Shown here in pieces: positions 25,884-32,341 of a stretch of DNA of 34,443 nucleotides. This stretch comes from an uncultured Muriicola sp. (lineage in GTDB: Bacteria; Bacteroidota; Bacteroidia; Flavobacteriales; Flavobacteriaceae). Under the pieces are notes generated by a model that was not told where the DNA came from, did not search any database, and was given only the letters and a program-made list of their open reading frames with translations. The position numbers and the translations under genes were made by a program. Location: the NCBI RefSeq assembly GCF_947258935.1, contig NZ_CAMYKH010000016.1:4780-39222 (forward strand), written 5' to 3'. Each line of letters starts with the position of its first letter. The first letter of the stretch is position 1.

Positions 25884-26432
25884 ATGAAACATTTACAAAC
25901 ATATATATCATTTGCATTACTGAGTCTACTAACAACTTCGTTGGGATATGCTCAAGTAAGCAATATGCAGGAAGAAGCAAGGACTTTACGAATAGATACC
26001 ATAGCCCTTGAAACCACAGAAAAGACCTATAAACTCTATGAGGATGGCGAATTGATCAAAAACACAGTGCGAATTAATACAGCACAAACTCAGGAAATGC
26101 AATTCGAAAATGAAGACAAAGGCAAAGTAGATCAGGATCGAGTATTTCCAAAAAAGACCATCTACAAAACAGTGTAAATTGATCTGGATCAAGATGACGA
26201 TTTTGATGAAATGATCCGGTTTAGTTATATTGCAGACGTAACATCAGACTTTGTCTTATTGTTGAATGAAAATGAACTCTATGTAGCTCTTGGAGAAGGA
26301 GAAAATTTAATGATCATTGAAAATACGGACCTATCTAAAGATGCATTGAATAAGGGGAAAGAGGTTTTCATATTTACAGATGCCAACGGTAACGAAATTT
26401 CTTTTAAAGTAGAAGATTATCAAATAATGTAA
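25884..26432 (+). pseudogene. Secreted hypothetical protein split by one in-frame TAA
   Basis: Two reading frames, 25884-26177 (97 aa) and 26211-26432 (73 aa), are in the same frame and separated only by the TAA at 26175-26177. The codons between the stop and the next ATG are open (IDLDQDDDFDE). Read through, the product is ~182 aa with a signal peptide (MKHLQTYISFALLSLLTTSLGYAQ). The motif Thr-Val-[stop]-Ile-Asp-Leu-Asp-Gln-Asp-Asp-Asp resembles the acidic repeat I recall in secreted flavobacterial proteins, supporting one original gene. This could be a recent nonsense mutation, a sequencing error, or a real stop with a truncated 97 aa product. Function is unknown. Confidence 0.7.
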
Positions 26433-26478
26433 GTGCAAAAAATAAATTAATAGAATCTAATAATCAAAAACAAAAATC

Positions 26479-26790
26479 ATGAAATTTAAAAATTTAATTA
26501 CAACTAGTTTAATGTTCTTTGTCGCAGGCCTAATAATGATAGGATGCCGAGACACAAAATCTGCGGAAGAAAAAGTAGATGACGCTATTGAAGATGTAGG
26601 AGATAGCATGGAGGAAGGTGCAGAAGAAGTTAATGATGCCCTTGAAGATGCTAAGGAAGCAGTCAAAGATGGCGCAGAAGATGCCAAGGAAGCAGTTAAG
26701 GATGGCGCAGAAAAAGTTGGGGATGCCGTTAAGGAAGGTGCCGAAAAAGTTGAAAAAGTGGTAGATAAAACCGTGGACGACTCGCAATAG
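26479..26790 (+). CDS. Small lipoprotein with 11-residue LEA-like repeats
   Basis: A 103 aa protein with a lipoprotein signal peptide (Cys23 in LIMIGC) and a mature part made almost only of Ala, Glu, Asp, Lys, Gly and Val. From residue 56 it is four consecutive 11-residue units: EDAKEAVKDGA, EDAKEAVKDGA, EKVGDAVKEGA and EKVEKVVDKTV; the preceding part is looser. The 11-residue period and composition match group 3 late-embryogenesis-abundant and apolipoprotein-like amphipathic helices, which act in desiccation, cold or osmotic stress. That role here is inferred from pattern and from nearby dps and mscS. A strong terminator follows 21 nt after the stop. Confidence 0.85.
   Translation: MKFKNLITTSLMFFVAGLIMIGCRDTKSAEEKVDDAIEDVGDSMEEGAEEVNDALEDAKEAVKDGAEDAKEAVKDGAEKVGDAVKEGAEKVEKVVDKTVDDSQ
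26644..26775 (+). repeat. Four tandem 33-bp coding repeats
   Basis: Units begin at 26644, 26677, 26710 and 26743, each encoding 11 residues. The first two units differ at 3 of 33 bases, all at synonymous third positions; units three and four are more diverged. They suggest growth by unit duplication. Confidence 0.85.
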
Positions 26791-26811
26791 GAGACACTTT
26801 TTAGTAAAAGG

Positions 26812-26839
26812 AAAATGCACCAGAAGTGGTGCATTTTTT
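26812..26839 (+). terminator. Intrinsic terminator after the LEA-like lipoprotein gene
   Basis: An 11-bp perfect stem AAAATGCACCA (26812-26822) with TGGTGCATTTT (26827-26837), loop GAAG, then T to 26839. The A-rich 5' flank makes it a likely bidirectional terminator shared with the convergent cysM at 26868. Confidence 0.92.
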
Positions 26840-26867
26840 ATTTTAAATAATCTCTTGTAAATACACC

Positions 26868-27752
26868 TCAAATGAATAGATCAGAAGATAAATATCGATC
26901 TCCGCGGTCACAAATGATTGAGACAATGACCCCATGATCTAATTCATTAGCTAGTCTGAGTGCAGCAGCAGTAGCGCCTCCACTGCTCATCCCGGCAAAA
27001 ATCCCTTCCTCCTTTGCAAGGCGTTTGGTCATTTCCCTCGCTTCTTGTTCACTAACTTCAATAACTCTATCTACTCTCTTGGGATCAAAGATCTTTGGGA
27101 GATAGGCCTTGGGCCATTTACGTATTCCCGGGATACTGGAATCGTCTGTAGGTTGCACTCCAACGATCTCTATTGTTTGCCGCTGTTCCTTTAAATATCT
27201 CGATGTCCCCATGATGGTCCCTGTTGTACCCATTGAGGACACAAAATGGGTAACAGATCCCTGAGTGCCCTGCCAGATCTCAGGACCTGTACTCTTGTAA
27301 TGGGCCTTCCAATTATCGTCATTTGAGAATTGGTTGATCATTATATACCCTTCCTCCTTTACTTTCATTTCTGCATAATCTCTTGCTCCTTCAATTCCAA
27401 TATCGGCCTTGGTTAAGGTCACTGTGGCTCCATAAGCTCTCATGGTTTGAACGCGTTCCGCAGTGGCATTTTCCGGCATTACCAGCTCTATGGACAAGCC
27501 GTATAAACTTGCGATCATCGCCAACGCAATTCCGGTATTTCCACTGGTGGCTTCTATTAATTTGGAATCCAAGGTAAATGCTCCTCTTTCCAGTCCACTG
27601 GCAATCATATTCAAGGCAGCACGATCTTTTACACTACCTCCCGGATTTTGTCCTTCTAGCTTAAAATATAAGGATACATCTGGATTGGTATTTAAGGATT
27701 TTGATGCTACCAAAGGGGTATTTCCTATTAGATCTGTTAGACTATTTGCCAT
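26868..27752 (-). CDS. cysM: Cysteine synthase, CysM type
   Basis: A PLP enzyme that makes cysteine from O-acetylserine and sulfide (CysM can also use thiosulfate). The 294 aa length fits. The PLP lysine is Lys42 in NPGGSVKDRAALNMI, a CysM-like sequence, followed by SGNTGIALAMIA (residues 70-81), the cofactor phosphate loop SMGTTGTIMG, and GMSSGG near the C-terminus. It overlaps the 3' end of the upstream cysE-like gene by 11 nt, so the two are translated from one message. Confidence 0.93.
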   Translation of the reverse strand: MANSLTDLIGNTPLVASKSLNTNPDVSLYFKLEGQNPGGSVKDRAALNMIASGLERGAFTLDSKLIEATSGNTGIALAMIASLYGLSIELVMPENATAERVQTMRAYGATVTLTKADIGIEGARDYAEMKVKEEGYIMINQFSNDDNWKAHYKSTGPEIWQGTQGSVTHFVSSMGTTGTIMGTSRYLKEQRQTIEIVGVQPTDDSSIPGIRKWPKAYLPKIFDPKRVDRVIEVSEQEAREMTKRLAKEEGIFAGMSSGGATAAALRLANELDHGVIVSIICDRGDRYLSSDLFI

Positions 27753-28536
27753 TATTATTTGTTCTTATTTTTATTTCAGGAGAATGAAATACTGTTGAAT
27801 TAGGCGGTACAGACTCAGTTAACCAGGCATTTCCCCCAATGATAGAATTAGCCCCAATAACGGTATCACCACCAAGAATAGTGGCGTTGGCGTAGATAGT
27901 AACGTTATTTTCAATAGTAGGATGTCTTTTTGTTTCACGTAAATCTTTGGCAACATACAATGCTCCCAGGGTTACTCCCTGATATATTTTCACATGATCA
28001 TGAATCACAGCAGTTTCACCAATGACCACACCCGTGGCATGATCTATAAAGAATGATTTCCCGATATGGGCCCCGGGATTAATGTCAACTCCTGTTTGTC
28101 TATGGGCATATTCGGTCATTAACCTTGGAACCAGCGGGAATTTTTTCTTGTATAATTCGTGTGCCAACCTGTAAATGGCGATGGCGTAAAATCCAGGATA
28201 GGCCAGATATACCTCTTCAATAGACAGGGAAGCCGGGTCGCAATCGGCAATGGCCATTGCATCCAGATTAAGTTTCTCTAATACCATTGGAAGGGTTTGA
28301 AGATATTCATTCCATGCGGAAGAACAGGGCTTATGAGGATCCCAGCAGGCCATTTCCACCAATCGATCGAATTGTCTGGCCAACTCTGGCAAATTTTCAT
28401 CAAATGGGGTTTCTATATCAAAAAGGGATAGGAATAGCAGATCAGTAAAGGCCTCCGTTTCCTTTTTAAGTCGAAATCTAAGGTTAGGTTGTGTCTTATG
28501 TGCCTTTATTTTATTTATAATAGTAAGGGTATCCAT
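27742..28536 (-). CDS. cysE: Serine O-acetyltransferase
   Basis: This enzyme makes O-acetylserine from serine and acetyl-CoA, the substrate of the following cysM. I choose ATG 28536 (264 aa, MDTLTIINKIKAHK) over the ATG at 28566. An N-terminal helical domain (~1-140) precedes a left-handed beta helix with GVDINPGAHIG, the catalytic His/Asp segment FIDHATGVVIGETA and YQGVTLGA. The C-terminus is IKIRTNNNGK and lacks the terminal Ile by which classical CysE docks into CysK, consistent with pairing to CysM rather than forming a cysteine synthase complex. The N-terminal domain is of the larger plant/Bacteroidota type. Confidence 0.92.
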   Translation of the reverse strand: MDTLTIINKIKAHKTQPNLRFRLKKETEAFTDLLFLSLFDIETPFDENLPELARQFDRLVEMACWDPHKPCSSAWNEYLQTLPMVLEKLNLDAMAIADCDPASLSIEEVYLAYPGFYAIAIYRLAHELYKKKFPLVPRLMTEYAHRQTGVDINPGAHIGKSFFIDHATGVVIGETAVIHDHVKIYQGVTLGALYVAKDLRETKRHPTIENNVTIYANATILGGDTVIGANSIIGGNAWLTESVPPNSTVFHSPEIKIRTNNNGK

Positions 28537-28631
28537 ATACGTTGTTTTCAAAATAAAATTAATCATTAATTAAAAAGAGCCTCCTACAAAAAGGTTAACT
28601 TTAAGATAAATCTGTATAATAGACATTTCTT

Positions 28632-29312
28632 ATGGAGAAAACCGTCATAAATAAAGAGGCTTTTGCCTTTGTAAAAACCCTGGCTGCCAACAATAATAGG
28701 GATTGGTTCAATGAACATAAAGATCAATACAAATTGCTGGAGACCGGGGTAAAAGAATTTTATCAGCAGCTAATGGAACAGATGCGGCTCCATGACGATA
28801 TTGAGCGACTAAAAATGTTCCGTATTTATAGGGATGTGCGCTTTTCAAAAGACAAAACTCCTTTTAAAACGCATTTTGCAGGATCATTCTCCAGGGCAGG
28901 GGATAGATTGCGAGGTGGATATTACCTCCGGCTTAAACCGGGTGAAACCTTTATAGCTGCCGGATTTTGGGAGCCAAACAAAGAGGATCTCCTCAGAATA
29001 AGAAAGGAATTGGAAATGGATGCTACCGTGTTCAGAAAAGTATTTTCCGAACCTGTTTTTAGAAAAACCTGGGGGAGTATTACTGGAGAGGAACTTAAGA
29101 CAGCTCCTAAGGGCTTTGAAAAAGATCATCCGGATATAGACCTCATTCGTAAGAAGCAATTCATTTTTGTCAGGAATTTCACGGATGCGGAAGTATTTAG
29201 CCCTGATTTTCACAACCAAGTAAACGACTCCTTTAAAAGGATCCGTCCTTATTTTGATCTAATGAGTGATATCCTCACTACCAACCTCAATGGAGAATCA
29301 TTGTTAGACTAA
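28632..29312 (+). CDS. DUF2461 (TIGR02453) family protein
   Basis: A 226 aa soluble protein recognised by N-terminal NNRDWFNEHKDQY, the central MFRIYRDVRFSKDKTPFKTHF, and GGYYLRLKPGETFIAAGFWEP. The family is widespread in bacteria and fungi and has no established function to my knowledge. The DVRFSKDK.P.K motif is the conserved core. The gene is divergent from cysE and its 3' end overlaps the convergent gene at 29304 by 9 nt. Confidence 0.88.
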   Translation: MEKTVINKEAFAFVKTLAANNNRDWFNEHKDQYKLLETGVKEFYQQLMEQMRLHDDIERLKMFRIYRDVRFSKDKTPFKTHFAGSFSRAGDRLRGGYYLRLKPGETFIAAGFWEPNKEDLLRIRKELEMDATVFRKVFSEPVFRKTWGSITGEELKTAPKGFEKDHPDIDLIRKKQFIFVRNFTDAEVFSPDFHNQVNDSFKRIRPYFDLMSDILTTNLNGESLLD

Positions 29313-29711
29313 TGGTGCAAGCTCAAATAATTGCACCTGATCTTTTATTCTTTCAACAACCATATTCATCATTCTCTTATTGAGCGCTGAGGAATTTTGA
29401 ATATAGGCTTCGTACTCTTCAACCGTAAATTGGCCAATGATCATACCCTTGAGTGAATTCCTAAATTTCATATCTTTTTGAACCGCATGTTCTATGTATT
29501 CCAGTCTTTTAGGAAGGGTGAGTTCATAAAAGGAGTTCTTATGCTTGTTGGCATAATTTCTGAAAGCTGCGACCAAAAGGTTATTCTGGAATTTGATGAT
29601 GGGCCTTAGTGTTGCATTTTGAAACTGCTCATCCAGACTCATCTCCTCTGTTACCCGGGCATTTGGCAATAAGGGCCGAAACCTCAGAAGCTCGGTAGAT
29701 CTATCGTTCAT
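29304..29711 (-). CDS. Conserved-looking small protein, unknown function
   Basis: A 135 aa soluble, mostly helical protein with the stretch FQNATLRPIIKFQNNLLVAAF and a central LPKRLEYIEHAVQKDMKFRN. I recall similar flavobacterial proteins carrying a glyoxalase label, but no metal-binding glyoxalase motif is visible, so I would not use that name. It ends inside the 3' end of the convergent DUF2461 gene. Downstream on the minus strand nothing is close, so it is probably transcribed alone. Confidence 0.65.
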   Translation of the reverse strand: MNDRSTELLRFRPLLPNARVTEEMSLDEQFQNATLRPIIKFQNNLLVAAFRNYANKHKNSFYELTLPKRLEYIEHAVQKDMKFRNSLKGMIIGQFTVEEYEAYIQNSSALNKRMMNMVVERIKDQVQLFELAPLV

Positions 29712-29808
29712 CTTTGAAGTTTTATAAAATTAGAAAATCCAAATAGGGGCTTTCTGCAAAAGTGAATTACTTGTTAACGGCGTTATAAACAAATTTCAAT
29801 TCTTCTTT

Positions 29809-30330
29809 TTAAAGAAGTTCTTTGGCTATTTCCTGCCAGGAATTCATCCGTTCAAAATGATTGGTATGGATGTTATGTGGTGAAGTAAAGATCATGGACC
29901 TTCCTTGAAAGTTCTCCAAATTATGACTGCGATCATCAATGAGGATATCTCCTCGCAGGATCTTTTTATCGCCACACAAGATTCGATTTCTCCAATGGAT
30001 AAAAGGGAAATGTTCATCGAGCCATTGGTGCTTTTCTAAAAGTGAATTAGGGAATTGCATGGCAGCAGAGGCCACATAGACCGAATGTTTTTTGTTCAGT
30101 TCCCCCAGTATTTCAATACTATCCTGTATTGGTCGCAAATTTCTGAAGAAACCATCTTTATAATAATGTTCCCATATGGTATCTTTTCTTTCTGCAGGCA
30201 CCTTTTGCCATACCTCGAACCCCATACATTCCTCTTTTGTAAGCGATTCTTTAAAGCGATCATTATAATGCTCTATATGGGCAGTATAGGTATCTGCCAT
30301 AACCTCGTCCATATCTACAAATAGGATCAT
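29809..30330 (-). CDS. 5'(3')-deoxyribonucleotidase (HAD superfamily)
   Basis: A 173 aa phosphatase of the NT5C type that dephosphorylates nucleoside monophosphates. The nucleophile motif is FVDMDEVMADTY (Asp6, Asp8), motif II is the Ser-Ala region YVASAAMQFPNS, and motif III/IV is the Lys of CGDKKILRGDILIDDRSHNLENF, with the Asp pair in LIDDRSHN. Length and motif order fit the family. It lies alone on the minus strand with ~150-220 nt of non-coding DNA upstream. Confidence 0.9.
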   Translation of the reverse strand: MILFVDMDEVMADTYTAHIEHYNDRFKESLTKEECMGFEVWQKVPAERKDTIWEHYYKDGFFRNLRPIQDSIEILGELNKKHSVYVASAAMQFPNSLLEKHQWLDEHFPFIHWRNRILCGDKKILRGDILIDDRSHNLENFQGRSMIFTSPHNIHTNHFERMNSWQEIAKELL

Positions 30331-30499
30331 TCTACTGAAATTTTCACCAATTTCTTAAATTCCCGAGGATTAATGAAGATCCTTTTGATATGTTTAACAA
30401 ATGAATTAAGTAGCCCAGGCCCCTCAATTTTTCCGAGTTGACAATTTTATCTGTTCTGATTTATAGGATTGATAATTAATGGTAAGTATTGACTTTGTT

Positions 30500-30531
30500 T
30501 TGGAGACGGATTTGAAATTGTGGTACTTTTG
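30500..30531 (+). promoter_or_regulatory. Promoter of the thioesterase gene
   Basis: TTG at 30500-30502, a 21-nt spacer, and TACTTTTG at 30524-30531, an exact TAnnTTTG match. The predicted transcription start near 30535-30539 lies just before ATG 30548 and rules against the longer reading frame starting at ATG 30479. The stretch 30331-30499 upstream shows no other feature. Confidence 0.7.
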
Positions 30532-30547
30532 TCCCAAAATTCGGACT

Positions 30548-30946
30548 ATGCGATTTCACACGAGAAAATGGGTAAAACCTGAAGATTTAAATGCTAATGA
30601 GACCTTATTTGGCGGACGTTTGCTTTCATGGATAGATGAAGAGGCCGTTCTCTATAGCATTATTCAATTAGAGAATAAAAAGGTGGTCACCAAATATATG
30701 TCAGAGATCAATTTTATGAGTACAGCCCATCAGGGTGATATTGTAGAGATAGGTATAAAGGTGGTAAAATTTGGCAAGACCTCCATTGTCCTGAAATGCG
30801 AAGCACGCAATAAAATGAATAGGGAAACCATCCTTACTGTGGACAATATCATCATGGTGAATCTCGACCCCAATGGAAAGCCCTTGCCACACGGCAAGAC
30901 AAAGATAGAATATGTGAAAGATCGCCTTGCAGAAGATGACGACTAG
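30548..30946 (+). CDS. Hotdog-fold acyl-CoA thioesterase
   Basis: A 132 aa protein from ATG 30548 (MRFHTRKWVKPEDLNANETLF). It is a YciA/BACH-like hotdog thioesterase: NETLFGGRLLSWIDEEAVL includes the Gly-Gly and Asp positions of the active-site helix, followed by VTKYMSEINFMSTAHQGDIVEIG. The C-terminus is hydrophilic (EYVKDRLAEDDD). It is expected to hydrolyse short- to long-chain acyl-CoA. The stop is 1 nt from the end of the convergent dipeptidase gene. Confidence 0.88.
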   Translation: MRFHTRKWVKPEDLNANETLFGGRLLSWIDEEAVLYSIIQLENKKVVTKYMSEINFMSTAHQGDIVEIGIKVVKFGKTSIVLKCEARNKMNRETILTVDNIIMVNLDPNGKPLPHGKTKIEYVKDRLAEDDD

Positions 30947-30947
30947 A

Positions 30948-32231
30948 TTAGCCCATTTCTTTGGCAACTGCCTGCACCTGGTCTAAAACGCGCATCAGGT
31001 TTTCACCCCACAACTTCCCAATCTCTTCCTCAGTATACCCGCGTTTTACTAACTCTATGGTTACATTCAGCGTTTCGGATGCATCAGACCAACCTTCAAT
31101 ACCTCCACCACCATCAAAGTCGGAACTAATTCCTACATGATCAATCCCTATTAGATCTACCATATAATCAATATGATCCACAAAATCTGACACATCTACG
31201 GCAGGTGGAACATCTTTTCTGGATTTCGCCAATTCCCTGCCCAAAGCCATTACTTTAGGGTAGTTTTCCATAAAGGCTCCCTGTTGTTCCCTGCTAAGGG
31301 AACGAAATTGAGACCTTTCATACCAGGGAAGACCAAGAGAATCGGCTACGTTCTTATAAAGTTCTTTCATATAGGCAGAATGGGCCTCGTCCTTCTCAGT
31401 GTTCAGATAAGAACTAAATGCTACTGTTTGAACCACGCCACCATTTTCCTTAAGCATCATTAATTGCTCATCATCCAGGTTTCTGCTATGGTTGCAGAGA
31501 GCTCTGGCAGAAGAATGTGAGGCTATTAATGGCGCCTTGCTCAGCGCTATCATCTGCATCATTGAAGCCTTGGAAGGATGAGAAATATCTATCATCATTC
31601 CAACTCTATTCAATTCATATACAGCATTTTTACCTAGTTCACTTAAACCATTATATAACCATATGCTATCTGCTTCTCCCGTATTAGAATCTGAAAACTG
31701 ACTATGGCCATTATGCGAAAGTGATACATAACGGGCTCCCAGTTTTTGGTATTTCTCAAAATTGGAAAGATCTTCTCCTATCGGGTAGGCATTCTCAACG
31801 CCTATCATGGCAACCTTCTTTCCAGATCTATGGATAGATCTTACTTCATCTGAAGTGAGGGCAAGTCCTATTTGATCTGGTGCGATCTCTTCACACAGTC
31901 TGTGAATAGCCTCAAATTTGGACATGGCATTCTCATGTGCACGCGCATAGCCGTCTGCGTTCAATGAATCCTGTCCTGTATAGACAATTAACCAGGCCAC
32001 ATCTAGTCCACCTTCATTCATTTTTGGCAAATTAACCTGTGTTTCTAGACGTTGTGTATAGTTTATGCTATCCGTAAAATTTTTGACGTTGATGTCGTCA
32101 TGCGTATCGATAGTAATGACAGCTTCATGGATTCTTTTCGCGTTTGCTAATAAATCTTCATTGTCATGGTTTTTGGTATCTGCACAGGATAGTACCGATA
32201 AAATGCATAGAAATTGGATGAAATACTTCAT
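30948..32231 (-). CDS. Membrane dipeptidase lipoprotein (peptidase family M19)
   Basis: A 427 aa renal-dipeptidase-like zinc enzyme with a lipoprotein signal peptide (Cys16 in LSVLSCADT), placing it on an envelope membrane. The metal site is represented by DTHDDI (His44, Asp46), a Glu in GVENAYPIG, and His residues in SHNGHSQF, ISHPSKASM and ASHSSARAL; the C-terminal DFDGGG motif is typical of M19. It probably cleaves dipeptides, possibly with D-residues from peptidoglycan or food proteins. It is convergent with the thioesterase gene. Confidence 0.93.
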   Translation of the reverse strand: MKYFIQFLCILSVLSCADTKNHDNEDLLANAKRIHEAVITIDTHDDINVKNFTDSINYTQRLETQVNLPKMNEGGLDVAWLIVYTGQDSLNADGYARAHENAMSKFEAIHRLCEEIAPDQIGLALTSDEVRSIHRSGKKVAMIGVENAYPIGEDLSNFEKYQKLGARYVSLSHNGHSQFSDSNTGEADSIWLYNGLSELGKNAVYELNRVGMMIDISHPSKASMMQMIALSKAPLIASHSSARALCNHSRNLDDEQLMMLKENGGVVQTVAFSSYLNTEKDEAHSAYMKELYKNVADSLGLPWYERSQFRSLSREQQGAFMENYPKVMALGRELAKSRKDVPPAVDVSDFVDHIDYMVDLIGIDHVGISSDFDGGGGIEGWSDASETLNVTIELVKRGYTEEEIGKLWGENLMRVLDQVQAVAKEMG

Positions 32232-32307
32232 TAGACGCTTTTTTAGACCTACAAATAAAGCAATTTGACAACACTATACCCAGTGTAGGTAACATTTAAT
32301 TGTCAGC

Positions 32308-32323
32308 CCCCCTTTAAAGGGGG
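32308..32323. repeat. Perfect 16-bp palindrome upstream of the histidine kinase gene
   Basis: CCCCCTTTAAAGGGGG is a perfect palindrome, GC-rich at its ends in an AT-rich 110-bp gap, 19-34 nt before the kinase start. As RNA it could form a short hairpin only with a minimal loop, so a dimeric protein-binding site is equally possible. Confidence 0.5.
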
Positions 32324-32341
32324 ATTTTAGTAAAGAATAGT

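Noticed and set aside
26457-26871. Minus-strand reading frames opposite the LEA-like gene (Ser/Ala-rich and Phe/Cys-rich)
   Set aside because: They mirror the repetitive coding strand and overlap the terminator; no promoter or family resemblance.
27383-27798. Plus-strand frames of 64 and 111 aa opposite cysM
   Set aside because: Shadows of the cysM coding strand; no promoter or conserved motif.
28611-28620. TATAAT-like -10 box upstream of the DUF2461 gene
   Set aside because: No -35 partner at normal spacing; the phylum uses TAnnTTTG, and the region is AT-rich.
29802-29817. CTTCTTT/AAAGAAG hairpin at the end of the deoxyribonucleotidase gene
   Set aside because: Only a 2-nt loop, AT-rich, and no T tract on the minus strand, so not a credible terminator.
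30479-30547. Longer thioesterase starting at ATG 30479
   Set aside because: The extension runs through an excellent promoter (30500-30531) and is not hotdog-like; family members start at the MRFHTRKW position.
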